Below, piece by piece: positions 12,516-27,718 of a stretch of 64,000 nucleotides of DNA. The notes beneath the pieces are model-generated. The model saw only the letters and a list, made by a program, of their open reading frames with translations. It was not told the DNA's origin and ran no database searches. The stretch is from Rhinopithecus roxellana (lineage: Eukaryota > Chordata > Mammalia > Primates > Cercopithecidae), in contig NC_044554.1 in assembly GCF_007565055.1 (NCBI RefSeq), positions 138,693,463 through 138,757,462 of the forward strand. Direction: 5' to 3'. A program made the position numbers and the translations under genes. Position 1 is the first letter of the stretch. Every line of letters starts with the position of its first letter.

Positions 12516-13544
12516 GGTGAGGGGCACACATTACCAATGTTTGCCTACTGTACAGTTTAAATACGTTTCTGCATGGTTCCAGAGTTCCAAGACTGCCACA
12601 CCCACAGCAAACATACGATTAGAGAAGCGTTTTTCAGAATGAAGGCTATGAGACAGGGAGGGGTCAGTGTAACATTATAAATACATTAATGAATAAAAAC
12701 CAGTAGAGAGGGTGAAGAGGTAGTGCCTGGTCTATAGAAAGCCCTTCATAAATGATGGGCTCCTTTTGTTGCTTAGTTGTCATTACTGTCACTAGTAGCA
12801 TTCTCTCCTGTGTCCTTTCTGAAATGTATTTAGTGTCCTTTCTACTACAGCCCTCTGACACAAGGAAAAGTGGCTGCCAACACCTAGCACAGCTGCCAAG
12901 TCAGTAAAATTTGTCTTCTCCAATTTCTCTTTGTGATCTGTCAAGGTCATTCGCCTGGGCCTGCCTTCCTTCAACTCTTCAACAGTGCAAAATTACTTCT
13001 CCCTCTGTGGTAGCTGATAAAACCAATAACATTTAAATATGATTGATCCTACCGGCCCTTGTTAAGATTATTTTCTCTTCAAAAGAGAAGGCTGCAAATC
13101 TTGATGAATCTTTGCTGAGGTTTTGAGTCCGAATTGGAAATGTCAATCTTGGGCTTAGTGATTCTCCAGGTCTTTTGCCCACAGGGCACTCTGCCTCCTC
13201 CCCACAGCACTGTCCGTTCCTCTCCCCACATTTTGCCTTCCTCACCCCAGTTCTCCTTCTCCTGTACCCTCAAAGCATCGGTAACTTATAACTCACTTTC
13301 TGAAAGGTAAACATACATTATGCATGAAAACGTCTTTTCTGGAGCTCTGGAAAGACATTCTAAATATAAACCCTATGGAAATAAATAATATATATTATGT
13401 CCAAAGTACCTATGCATTAGGAAGTAATAGAGGCAAAATCTCATGTATCATACTGAGGAAATGAGACTAAGAGAACAAATCATTTCTCCATAGATGGTTG
13501 TGTATTCCGTGTAGCAATATTGTACTTCCGGAGTTACAAAGAGT
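12516..13544. other. Unclassified sequence
   Basis: No gene. A weak MIR-like stretch in minus orientation may lie near 13430-13500 (ACTGAGGAAATGAGACTAAG), not firm enough to list as a repeat. Confidence 0.4.
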
Positions 13545-13710
13545 TCACAACTATGGAATCCATCCTCAAGGAGATTATAACTTTAGGAAGGGAGACAAAA
13601 ATACTATAGAGATGAAGCTAGGAAACAATTTTCTAGCCTTTCAAAAAGAGAGGAAAGAACACTAGGGGGAGAAAATTACAGCCAGGGAAGGCTTTAAGAA
13701 GTATGTCAGT
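13545..13710 (-). mobile_element. L2-like ancient LINE fragment
   Basis: TCCTCAAGGAGATTATAAC and GGAGACAAAAATACTATAG, followed by GGGAAGGCTTTAAGAAG, follow the order of a minus-oriented L2 3' end (CCCTCAAGGAGCTTACAGTC ... GGAGACAGAC ... GAAGGCTTCC). Confidence 0.45.
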
Positions 13711-14296
13711 TATGAACCACTGGAGAAAAATTAGGAATTTTGTCACAAAACTGAAATGTAAAACAAGTTCCTTGCTCTTCTTTTATGTATTGATAATCCA
13801 ACAAAGGAACATTAAGTTTCTATTCTCAATGGAATTCCTGCTTATAAAAATTGCCAGGAAGTATCCTCCATTATCTAACTTACTTATCAGTATTTCTTCA
13901 CTGTTTTTTAAAATTTCCCTATACTTTACTAACAACTTATTAACTTTCAGTGAGTTGAGTCACTGGTCTCCAGAGAGGAGATACCTACTAAAACCTCAGG
14001 AGGTTGGCTGAAGTGAGATATTCGTTCAAATGCACTATCTCACAAAGTACTATCTCATAGACTTCTAGAGGCTTCTGATAACACTGCGTATAAATATGTC
14101 TGTATGAACAAGCAAAACCTGCTTGTAGGTCAAAAGTTATTTTAAGCTTTTTAAATTTTGAATTAAAGATTAGATTGCTGAAAGACTTGTAACCTATAGG
14201 CTCTAACAGCTGGCTTTGGATAGAAACAGGACCTTCAAGAAGATTAGTAAGAGAATTGACTATCTCTGACACCAGCAAGAGCCTGTTTTTAAATGC
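13711..14296. other. Unclassified AT-rich sequence
   Basis: A 102-codon plus frame (13703-14011) and a 96-codon minus frame (13988-14278) show no recognisable domain; both are expected by chance in AT-rich DNA. Confidence 0.4.
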
Positions 14297-14320
14297 TTTT
14301 TTTTTTTTTTTTTTTTTTTT
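14297..14320. repeat. Solitary poly-T tract
   Basis: 24 T residues with no Alu or L1 3' end recognised on the right-hand side. It may be the tail of an unrecognised minus-strand retrocopy or simple slippage. Confidence 0.9.
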
Positions 14321-15857
14321 AAAGTGAAATCACCACAGTGTCAAGTCCAGAGAGATCAGCCCTTATAAGGGAAAGTTTGAGGACTCAGAGAACAAAAGCA
14401 GCCAAGTCCCATTTTCATGAATTTTTCTAGCTTGAATGTCCTTGATCTTGCCCTTTGGCTACAAAGTTTGATACATCCATCCCTTTCTCACTTTCTTTCT
14501 TGTTTTTGAGTTGTAATGCTGTTGTTTTGCTTGACTTGTGCTAATTTTCAGGTCCGCCTAAGTAGATACCATCTAATATTCATTGAGGAATATATCACAG
14601 AAATATCATTTCTTGTCTCAGGAGACTTCATCTTTTGGACAAAATTTAAATTAATTCATTTGTGCTTTTTTTGTGGTGATGGACATGATAGGGAGACTTG
14701 TGTGTTGAGGAATAAAGATATAACTATTTTTCTTCCATATATTGATGATCACCAGGTTTATAAACCCTGATATTTATATAGAAATCCACAGTTTCCAACC
14801 ACTTTCATAGATATTCTTATTTGATCCCCATTCTGGTCTCTATTCCTGTTTGATATCTTACTCTTTTTTCTTTCTTTGTTAGGAAGGGAGGGAAAAAACG
14901 TAGCAGAACATAGATTGAATAACATAAAAATGCTTTGTAGTTTCTTTGACAAAAATTCTCCCAGACATAAGGACAGTGGATTTACTTCACAACACCCTGT
15001 TGCAATCCAGCATCAAAGACTTTAATAACTCACACACACACACACACACAAACACACACATACACACACAAAGAAAAAAATAATGTGACTCAGCTGCTTG
15101 CTGGTTATCAGAGGAATATATCAAGAGTTGATGTGATGAATGTACTTTACACTATCTTTCAAGAAGGCTTCAATAAAGTATGTTTATCTCTTAAGTGCAA
15201 AATTTCCTCTGTATAAGTACGTCTGTAGATAACGTGTCCTACTTAGTTCATACGCTTCAAGACAGCAACTGATCCTTAAATTTACAGTTTAGATAGAAGG
15301 GCTTAAGAATTCAGCATATGGCTTTGTTTTTTCCTCATCCTGTTTTTAAAATAGAGTCATGATTATGGTGATGACTTTTGTAGATAATTCTGGTCCCTAC
15401 AATGAAGAACTGAAACAGGGATCAATATACCAATTTGAGTGATCAGAAAATTAGTTAATGAATTGCTTATGATTGTATATAGTTTAAGTTAAAAAAACAA
15501 AAACAAAGACTTCGAGGGCATACTAATTTGGTGAGCTTTTATTAATCTTTAGAATGAAGGTGCGGCTGGGAAGATGTCCTATATTTATAGATCAAAAGCA
15601 GGGCATAATGAAACATGGATTGGGTACACAGAATGGACAGGGAGCTCTGGTTGGGTTATTCAGATGAAGTCATTAAAACTTTCTACCTCTTGCTTTCCTT
15701 GTGTATAAAATAGATAATTTTAAATCTAAAATTGTCTTACTGCTAAGATGCAGGTACACAGAACACCAATCTAACACTCGAAAGAAAGGATGAGGGCAAC
15801 TGAAGCTGTAAGCAAAAAACTTCACAAGAAGAGAGCTCAACAGGTGTATGCTTTAGG
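14321..15857. other. Unclassified sequence with a CA microsatellite
   Basis: No gene or transposon recognised apart from the CA tract at 15031-15070. Confidence 0.45.
15031..15070. repeat. (CA)n microsatellite
   Basis: CA dinucleotides interrupted by AA and by TA. Confidence 0.95.
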
Positions 15858-16210
15858 TGCCAGATGTGTTTGGCCCTGTCCCCATTCAAATCTCAACTTG
15901 AATTGTATCTCTCAGAATTCCCACCTACCGTGTGAGGGACCCAGGAGGAGGTAATTAAATCACTGGGTCGGTCTTTCCCGTGCTACTCTCGTGATGGTAA
16001 GTCTCACGAGATCTGATGCGTTTATCAGGGTTTTCCGCTTTTGCTGCCTCTGTCATTTTCTCTTGCTGCCGCGACATAGAAAGTGCCTTTCGCCTGCCGC
16101 CATGACTGTGAGGCCTCCCCAGCAATGTGGAACTGTAAGTCCAATTAAACCCCTTTTTCTTCCCAGTCTCGGGTATGTCTTTATCATCAGCTTGAAAACT
16201 GACTAATACA
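15858..16210 (+). mobile_element. THE1-type LTR (ERVL-MaLR), 5' LTR
   Basis: Matches the THE1 LTR in order: TTTGGCCCTGTCCCCATTC, a GAGGGACCCAGGAGGAGG segment, GGTCTTTCCCGTGCTACTC, GTCTCACGAGATCTGATG, CATGACTGTGAGGCCTCCCC, and the terminal CTGACTAATACA. The interior of the same element follows directly, so this is a 5' LTR rather than a solo LTR. THE1 entered the genome in early anthropoid ancestors. Confidence 0.9.
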
Positions 16211-16475
16211 GTAAGTTGGTACCAGTGGAGTGGGGTGTTGCTGAAAAGGTACCCGAAAATGTGGAAGCGATTTTGGAACTGGGTAATAGGCAGAGGTGGG
16301 AACAGTTTGGAGGGGTCAGAAGTAGATAGGAAAATGTGGGAAAGTTTGGAACTTCCTAGAGACTTGTTTAATGGCTCTGCCCAAAACGCTGATAGTGATA
16401 CAGACGATAAAGTCCAGGCTGAGGTAGTTTTGAAATGTGAGGACATGAGATCTGGAGGGGCTGGGGCAGTGCCCT
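16211..16475 (+). mobile_element. THE1 internal region, collapsed by deletion
   Basis: Starts AGTTGGTACCAGTGGAGTGG and continues with GTGGAAGCGATTTTGGAAC, the start of the MaLR interior. At about 16424 it jumps to TTTTGAAATGTGAGGACATG, which belongs next to the 3' LTR, so most of the interior is gone. The 3' LTR that should follow at about 16476 is absent. The 166-codon frame at 16235-16735 runs through this non-coding remnant and is not a gene. Confidence 0.8.
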
Positions 16476-17453
16476 TGGAAATAACTTGCTTTGTCATGCC
16501 GTGTTGTATCTCTGTAGAAAAATTAAATGAAAATAGGTTTCTTTATGTCTGCATTATTGTAATTCCAACACATTTTCTTTATGCTATATTAATATTATCA
16601 TTAAGAAATGCGAGCTCTTACTTTGATATGGAAAGCTTTAAAAATATTATAGGAAAGTGTCTTAAAAAAGAAACTTTATACATATACATGACTATATATA
16701 ATGATATATATTACTCTCTTGTATTATCACAATGAACCAGAGTATGCTAGATCACAAGGCCTGTTTTTCTACTTGTTATTTTGGATTTTATTTTGGAACA
16801 AAACCTCAGGTACTGAAAAAATTAGAACATAAAATATGGAAGTTCTTGAAATTTGCACGGCATACTAATCTATAGCAATACTGTTTTAAAAATATGGAAT
16901 GATTTAAAATGTTTTATATTGTTGGCAATGTGAAATAATAAATGTCTTAATTTTTTTTTCTCCTAAAACACTGTCTGTGGCCAGGGTTTCTACTACAAAG
17001 CAGTCTGACACATAGATGTGGTTCAATCCTGAGGCTTTTTTCCTTAAATTGAGAGAGATTGTTACATGTGCAGGATTATGGTACCGTGTTCTTCTTTTGT
17101 TGTAAAAATAAATTTGAAGACTGTTTATGCAATATGGCCAGTAGCCTATTTGCAGAGGTGAGTGGTTGGGCTGCAAACATAAAGATTATATCTGTGTGTG
17201 TGAGGAATTATTTGGTCAGAACATTGGAAAGATACCTGAAAATGCAAGTGCACATAATTTTAAATCAAGATGCATTTAACACGAAGAAAAGTTTAAAATA
17301 TTATATGCAGTTATACATGAATTTAGTTTTGGGGACAATCTAGTAATAACGGTAGAAATAGCTTGACTCATCAAGATGCCTTCTCAAGTTTAAGTTTTTA
17401 AACATTTAAAGAATATCTCAATAAACAGTCTAAAAATTGGTGTCAAAAACATG

Positions 17454-17488
17454 AGTGTGTGTGTGTGTGTGTGTCTGTGTGTTTGTGT
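17454..17488. repeat. (GT)n microsatellite
   Basis: GT dinucleotide run with CT and TT interruptions. Confidence 0.93.
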
Positions 17489-17961
17489 ATGCTCACACAC
17501 ATTACTTTGAAGGATAATTTGAATAAAACCTTTTGATTTCAATAGGAAGAAGTTGGGCAGAAATATTTTCAGACATATAGGCCTTGGTTTAGAAGTTAGG
17601 TAAGTGGTATAGTGGCCATGACTGGTGGTTTTACCATGTTCTCCAAAGCATCTCTTCTCAGTGGTGGGTGTTTGTAACTATTCTAATAATTTTTATGTGA
17701 TTTCTTAGCAAAGTCCCTCCTAGTTTATGTGTTATTTTAAATTTTGCATGGAAAAAAATTGATGCAGTTGCCTTCATCAATCTTAAACAGTTGAAGAGGT
17801 TGTAAGCCATTGAAACAGATCTTGTTTCTTAAAAGTAAGTATGTGCTCTCAGAATACTTGTCTATCCTATCAATCATAAATATTAAGTTTGTAACAGACT
17901 TACAAAGGAACCTCATCTTGCTGATAAAATATTTACAAGGAAGAATACACATTGTACAACA

Positions 17962-17988
17962 TTTAGTGTATATGTAATATACACTAAA
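17962..17988. repeat. Perfect 12-bp inverted repeat with 3-base loop
   Basis: TTTAGTGTATAT (17962-17973) and ATATACACTAAA (17977-17988) are exact reverse complements around GTA. No surrounding repeat family recognised. Confidence 0.95.
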
Positions 17989-19234
17989 AGAGAGGAGTGC
18001 TGGAAAATATATAGACCAGAAAATAAGATTACTGAAATATGTATTCTTATATATATAAAATATTCAATGTATAATCTTTTGTATATAAACATATATAATA
18101 TTCTTGTAAAGTGGCTATCCAGTATCATGTGAAGGTTGGATGCCTGAGGAGATTTCTTAGTAAGAAAAAATGACCTCAGGAAATAGAAAAATGAGGCAGC
18201 CATGGGCTGAAGTTGTATCTGAAGGTATGTATTGAGAGGTATCATTTGGTCTGTCAATATTGTTGTTTCAAAAGCCCTAAGGAACTGAAATTAACAGTGG
18301 CACTGTATCTGCACATGAACTAAAAAATATGGCTGTTTTTCAAACTAAATAATCTACCTGCAAAAAAAAGAGAAAATAAATTTAAATGTAGATCATCATA
18401 CTTCCTTTTTTCTCCACCAAAGTTAATGTTCACACAGCAAAAGAGGAGTGCAACTTGCAAGAATAATCCAAATGATTCAGGCAAATAAACAAATGGACAT
18501 AACTCTTGTTCATTAGATGTAGCAATGACAAAGCAGGTATTTCTGTGAGCATTGGTTCTAAGATTTTATGTCATATAGATTTCTCTTACTTTGGCTAATT
18601 TTGTCCAGGATTTAATCCATACAACACAGTGTGCATATAAATAACATTATTACATTTTAAGTTTCTGACAATTTTTAGTAGAATTCTGACCACAAAAATC
18701 TAATCGATAAAGTGGAATCAGTAGTCTCTAAGACTGAAAGTGGTCACGTAAAATGCATCAATTCTTGGTCTTTGGTAACAACTGTACAAGCATCTAAATT
18801 TTCTGTTAAGCAAAATGGAATCATATTTAATGTATGTACTTTTTCATCTCTTATGCAACAGATATTAATAAATATCAAACCCTTGCATATTTTTGTAGCA
18901 AAATTTTATCATTGAGAGATATTGCTTTATAGAAATTATCAGAAAAATGTACGTTAAAAGCATTATTTCTTATGAGTCAAATTGGTGGAAAAGTTTTTTA
19001 AGTCAGACAGTTTTTGAGGAGTATATGGCGCAAAGGGAATTCTCATACACCTTATGTAGAGAGATAAATTGGTAACCTTTGGAGTAAAATTTGACTCTCT
19101 TAGGCAAAGCTGAAGACGTATTCATCCCATGTCCCAACTTATTCCACTTATGGGCTCTAAAGAGAAATATTTGTACAATAAAGGAGGGTGTATATATGAG
19201 ATTTATTTCAATGATAAATATTAGAAACACCAAT

Positions 19235-19665
19235 ATATATGTATGCGTATATACACAAATGTGTGCGCACACACATGCACAATGGAATACTATTCAGCAG
19301 TGAAGATAAATGAGCCACAGCTACCTGGATTAACACTGATGAAACTTGCAAGCATAATTTTGAATGAGAAAGAAAAAAGATAGCTGTAAATGAATATAGG
19401 TTTTTAATGCCATTAATATAAGTTAAAAAATGCATTTTTAGTGGTAATGTTGTTATTTTATAAATGTAAATAAATGCATATGAATGAGAAACCATAATTT
19501 CATAAGAGCGGTTACCTCTGGGATGGAGGAGTTGGAAGGGGAAATGGTATCCACAGACTTTCAAATATTTTGGTTGTGTTTCATGGCTTAAGCAAAGGGG
19601 TCAGGACACAAAGATTTGCTACTTTGTAAAAATATAATTTTATACATTCTAAATATTGATACAAT
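19235..19665 (+). mobile_element. Old L1 (L1M-type) 3' fragment
   Basis: AATGGAATACTATTCAGCAG at 19281 is the ORF2 C-terminal region of L1, followed by a degraded equivalent of the mammalian L1M 3' UTR (GAGTTGGAAGGGG, TTTGGTTGTGTTTCATGG). The alternating CA/TG upstream contains an exact 14-bp palindrome, TGTGTGCGCACACA, at 19260-19273. Confidence 0.7.
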
Positions 19666-20520
19666 TGTTTTAAAATTTCAAAAGAAGTGTTGTGTAGAAG
19701 CCTGCAGTCAATGTGTGCAGATTGTTTATTATGCCTTGGAGGTTAGTGACTACATTAAATTCCTGGGTATTTAATAGTTCACGAAAACAGGGGAGAGGGG
19801 GAACAGTTAAGATAGAGGGATACCTTAAATTGTTGATAGTGATTTTTTCCAGGAAAGTCAGAGGTGTATAATAATGTAAAGTGATTTTCATGTTTTGTTC
19901 TATATAACTGAGTTATGTGATGCTTTTATGATAATACATTTGTGTATTACATAAATAAACAACAAAAGGATAAAAGAGAGGATAAAGTATTCTTACCATG
20001 TCTAGAATACATTTGTTTTTCTTAGATATATTGGATATCAGATAAAAACATTAATTATTCCAGGAAAAAATTACTATTTTTTGTAAATTTAAGGAGATGT
20101 GTGGTATATACATACATATGGTATATGTGTTGTGTGTGTGTTGTCTGTGTGTATTATGATTGTTTTTAAATTAAAAGCTTCATATTGTGGTGTGATGAAT
20201 AAAGCATTTTGGAATAATGAATTAATTTTAAGCCTTTACTACATTTCAAAGAATCTATAGTCTTTGAGTTGTTTTACTCATAAAGGAAGCATTTCATTTG
20301 CCTCTGAAAAAGTGCTACTATATTTTCTTATAAAATAAAATGGAAATGATTATTGACATTCTGCATATTGATCTGGCGTGTTTAAGTTTGAATGGTACAT
20401 ATTGCTGTCCAAACAATGTAACTAGAATCAAGTATATAAATACCAAGAGCGTGTGTCATTTATTTTTGTTAAAATGTTAGGTGCATTTAAAAATATTCAT
20501 TTTAACATAAGCCATCTTGT
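19666..20520. other. Unclassified AT-rich sequence
   Basis: No gene or repeat recognised; a short TG-rich patch lies near 20125-20150. Confidence 0.45.
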
Positions 20521-20523
20521 TTG

Positions 20524-20890
20524 TTTTATTTTTATTTTTAATTTTTGTGGGTGCATAGTAGGTGTATATATTTAGGGAGTACATGAGATGTTTTGATACA
20601 GGCATGCAACGTGAAATAAGCACATCATGGAGAAAGGGGTATCCATCCTCTTAAGCATTTATCTTTTGTGTTACAAACAATCCAGTTACACTCATTTAGT
20701 TATTTTTAAATGTACAATTATTATTGACTATAGTCACCCTGTTGTCCTATCAAATAGTAGGTCTTACTCATTTTTGTCTAACAGTTTTTGTACCCATTAA
20801 CCATCTCCACCTCCCCACATACCCTCCACTACACTTACTTAGCCTCTGGGCACCATCCTTCCACTATTGATGTCCATGAGTTCACATTAG
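20524..20890 (-). mobile_element. L1 3' UTR fragment (L1MA/L1PB-type)
   Basis: Reverse complement of an L1 3' UTR: GTGGGTGCATAGTAGGTG, GAGATGTTTTGATACAGGCA, GACTATAGTCACCCTGTTG and the pyrimidine-rich part ending near 20860-20890. It contains no ORF2 sequence. Confidence 0.8.
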
Positions 20891-21571
20891 CCATCTTGTA
20901 AGTAAAGAGTTTAATTATGAAGCAAAACACTTAAAAATTTTTACAAGTTAGATTTTCAGATAATCACGTTTTGAGTTCAACAGATAGTTTGCAGTAGGTA
21001 AAGTGATAAGATTTGAAATGTTCTTACTATTCATATTTTTTGAAATAAAAATTATGAATCATACTGATATGTCAAAACCAGAGGGATATTACATTATAAT
21101 ATTTCTCACTGTTGGGTTGCAGATCCTCATATGCACATACGCCACTGTGGCTCTACCAGCAGTACAAAAAATAAGCCTGAAAGGTCAATATAATACTTGG
21201 AGGCCCATGGATTGTACAGACATGTACAGACTTGGGAACCAAGCAGAGCAAAGAAAGATTAATCCACAGCTCCTTTCTTTCCATAGGCTCTAGTGGAGTG
21301 TAGTGGGGAGAATGGGGAAAGCTGACTAGTGCTGATGAAGCCATACTTGATTGCCCTGCAATACAGATACAGATTGGAGAGGAGCACATCACCCATCCAT
21401 GTGAGCTAAAGTGGCATCCGTATGAAGCCTAGTTGGGCCCTATTTAGGGTGCTGGATATGCCTCTCTCTAAAGAGGGCTCCTGCTCTTTAGCAAATCAAA
21501 TAATAGTATGTAAAGAATATCAACTTGCTTAGCCAAAATCTGCTTCACTGTGTTAAAGGATAAAGTACAGC
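20891..21571. other. Unclassified sequence
   Basis: A 96-codon plus frame (21003-21293) has no recognisable domain. The part at 21180-21500 is richer in G and C than its surroundings but I cannot assign it. Confidence 0.4.
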
Positions 21572-21598
21572 TTTTTTTTTTTTTTTTTTTTTTTTTTT
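21572..21598. repeat. Solitary poly-T tract
   Basis: 27 T residues, then unclassified sequence at 21599-21802 up to the L1 target site. It could be the tail of a minus-strand retrocopy of unknown source; no coding match seen. Confidence 0.9.
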
Positions 21599-21802
21599 CC
21601 AGAAATGCAATAGAATTCACTATTGGGCTTGCCCATATTATTCCTATTTTTAATAATTATAGCATAACACTGGGCAACTTCATTTGAATGTCTCAAAACA
21701 CATTTCAAAAATAACATGCCCTCAATTGAATTAATCTTCCTCCTCTCCAAACCAGTTTATCACTTTTGTTTTCTTTTCTAGGATGACCCAGGCATTTGCC
21801 CA

Positions 21803-21815
21803 AGCCGTTATCTTT
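21803..21815. repeat. Target-site duplication, left copy, of the near-full-length L1
   Basis: AGCCGTTATCTTT, matched at 27706-27718 by AGCCATTATCTTT (one mismatch in 13). It marks the L1 3' end on this side. Confidence 0.88.
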
Positions 21816-22028
21816 TTTTTTTAAATTATGCTTTAAGTTCTAGGGTGCATGTGCACAAAGTGCAGATTTGTTACATGTGTATACATGTGCCGTGTTGGTG
21901 TGCTGCATCCATTAACTTGTCATTTACATTAAGTATTTCTCCTAATGCTATCCCTCCCCCATCCCCCCACGCCATGACAGGCCCCAGGGTGTACTGTTCC
22001 CCACCCTGTGTCCAAGTGTTCTCATTGT

Positions 22029-25566
<3,538 letters not shown>

Positions 25567-25630
25567 TATGATGTTAGCTGGTTATTGTGCTCGTTAGTTG
25601 ATGTAGTTTTTTCCCTAGCATCCATGGTCT

Positions 25631-26669
25631 TTACAATTTGGCATGTTTTTGCAGTGGCTGGTACCAGTTATTGCTTTCCATGTTTAGTGCTTCTTTCTGG
25701 AGCTCTTGTAAGGCAGGCCTGGTGATGACAAAAATCTCTCAGCATTTGCTTGTCTGTAAAAGATTTTATTTCTTCTTCACTTATGAAGCTCAGTTTGACT
25801 GGATATAAAATTCTGGGTTGAAATTTTTTTTTTTTTCTTTTTTTTAAAGAATGTTGAATATTGGCCCCCCACTCTCTTCTGGCTTCTAGGGTTTCTGCCA
25901 GGAGATGCGCTGTTAGTCTGATGGGCTTCCCTCTGTAGGTAACTGACCTTTCTCTCTAGCTGCCCTTAACATTTTTTCCATCATTTCTATCTTGGTGAAT
26001 CTGACAATTATGTGTCTTGGGGGTTGCTCTTCTCAAGGAGTATCTTTGTGGCACTCTCTGTATTTTCTGAATTTTAACGTTGGCTTGCCTTGCTAGGTTG
26101 GGAAGTTCTCCTGGATAATATCCTGAAGAGTGTTTTCTAAGTTGGTTCCATTCTCCCCGTCACTTTCAGGTACACCAATCAAACGTAGATTTGGTCTTTT
26201 CACATAGTCCTGTATTTCTTGGAGGCTTTGTTCATTTCTTTTTACTCTTTTTTTCTCTAAACTTCTCTTCTCACTTCATTTCATTCATTTGATCTTCAAT
26301 CACTGATACTCTTTCTTCCACTTGATCAAATCCTCTATTGAAGCTTGTGCTTGCGTCACGTAGTTCTCGTGCCATGGTTTTCAGCACCATCAGGTCATTT
26401 AAGGTCTTCTGTATGCTGTTTATGCCAGTTAGTCATTCTTCTAATCTTTCTTCAAGGTTTTTAGCTTCCTTGCGATGGGTTCGAAAATCCTCCTTTAGCT
26501 CAGAGAAGTTTGTTATTACCGATTTTCTGAAGCCTACTTCAGTCAACTCGTCAAAGTCATTCTCTGTCCAACTTTGTTCCATTGCTGGCGAGGAGCTGCA
26601 ATCCTTTGGAGGATAAGAGGAGTTCTGGTTTTTAGAATTTTCAGCTTTTCTATTCTGGTTTCTCTCCAT
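25631..26669 (-). pseudogene. L1 ORF1 pseudogene (RNA-binding chaperone)
   Basis: ORF1 of the same L1, coding for the trimeric RNA-binding protein that coats L1 RNA. The start lies at 26667-26669; the first 78 codons (to 26433) are open and show the Lys/Arg/Ser-rich N-terminus and the start of the coiled coil (EDFRTHRKEAKNLEERLEE). Stops and indels follow. The likely original stop is near 25631-25633. The total of 1039 bases is close to the usual length but not a multiple of three, showing frameshift. Confidence 0.9.
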
Positions 26670-27705
26670 CTTTGTGGTTTTATCTATATTTGGTCTTTGA
26701 TGATGGTGATCTACAGATGGGGTTTTGGTGTGGATGTCCTTTTTGTTGATGTTGATGCTATACCTTTCTGTTTGTTAGTTTTCCTTCTAGCAGTCAGGAC
26801 CCTCAGCTGCAGGTCTGTTGGAGTTTGCTGCAGGTCTACTCCAGACCCTGTTTGCCTGTGTATCACCTGCAGAGGCTGTAGAACAGCAAATACTGCAGAA
26901 CAACAAATATTGCTGCCTGATCCTTCCTCTGGAAGCTTTGTCTCAGAAGGGCACCTGGTTGTATGAGGTGTCAGTCGGCCCCTACTGGGAGGTGTCTCCC
27001 AGTTAAGCTATTCATGGGTCAGGGACCCACCTGAGAGGCAGTCTGTCCTTTCTCAGATCTCAAACTCTGTGCTGGGAGAACCACTGCTCTCTTCAGAGCT
27101 GTCAGACATGGACATTTAAATCTGCAGAAGTTTCTGCTGTCTTTTGTTCAGCTATGCCCTGCCCCCAGAGATGGAGTCTACAGAGGTAGGCAGGCCTCAT
27201 TGAGCTACGGTGGGCTCCACCAGTTTGACCTTCCTGGCCACTTTGTTTACTTGCTCAAGCCTCAGCAATGGTGGACACCCCTCCCCCAGCCTCACTGCCT
27301 CCTCACAGTTCAATTTCGGACTGCTGCGCTCGCAGTGAACAAGGCTCTGTGGGCATGGGCCCCGCTGAGCCAGTTATGGGGTATAATCTCCTGGTGTGCC
27401 ATTTGCTAAGACCATTGGAAAAGTGCAGTATTAGGGTAGGAATGTCCTGATTTTCTGGGTACTGTCTGTCACGGCTTCCCTTGGCTAGGAAAGGGAATTC
27501 TCTGACCGCTTGTGCTTCCCAGGTGAGGCAATGTCCTGCCCTGCTTAGGCTCACACTCCGTGAGCTGCACCCACTGTCCAACCAGTCCCAATGAGATGAA
27601 CCTGCTACTTCAGTTGGAAATGCAGAAATCACTCGTCTTCTATGTTGGTCATGCTGGGAGCTGTAGGCTAGAGCTGTTCCTATTCAGCCATCTTGGAACA
27701 GAAAT
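26670..27705 (-). promoter_or_regulatory. L1 5' UTR (internal sense and antisense promoter region)
   Basis: The 5' UTR of the L1, which in intact elements holds the internal Pol II promoter and, further in, an antisense promoter. At its 5' end, GCCATCTTG at 27687-27695 (CAAGATGGC on the sense strand) is the YY1 site known to set the L1 transcription start. Whether either promoter is still active cannot be told. Confidence 0.8.
27268..27450 (+). CDS. L1 ORF0 (antisense frame in the L1 5' UTR), open
   Basis: A 60-codon frame on the strand opposite to the L1, inside its 5' UTR. Position, strand and sequence (PPPASLPP, ISDCCA, GYNLLVC, LLRPLEK) match ORF0, the primate-specific antisense frame transcribed from the L1 antisense promoter, which in human is about 71 codons and can be spliced to downstream exons. 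This copy keeps the ATG and stays open to a stop at 27450, so it ends a little early. ORF1 and ORF2 of the same element are broken, so the open frame may simply reflect its short length. No evidence of expression can be drawn from sequence alone. Confidence 0.7.
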   Translation: MVDTPPPASLPPHSSISDCCARSEQGSVGMGPAEPVMGYNLLVCHLLRPLEKCSIRVGMS

Positions 27706-27718
27706 AGCCATTATCTTT
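27706..27718. repeat. Target-site duplication, right copy, of the near-full-length L1
   Basis: AGCCATTATCTTT, matching the left copy at 21803-21815 with one mismatch. Confidence 0.88.

Larger units (their letters stand above)
16476..19234. other. Unclassified AT-rich sequence
   Basis: No gene recognised. Contains the GT tract at 17454-17488 and the hairpin at 17962-17988. AT-rich runs occur at about 18040-18110. Confidence 0.45.

Noticed and set aside
15955..16497. 180-codon minus frame
   Set aside because: Antisense of the THE1 LTR and interior; no protein-like features.
16235..16735. 166-codon plus frame
   Set aside because: Runs through the THE1 interior remnant and beyond; THE1 interiors of this kind are not coding here.
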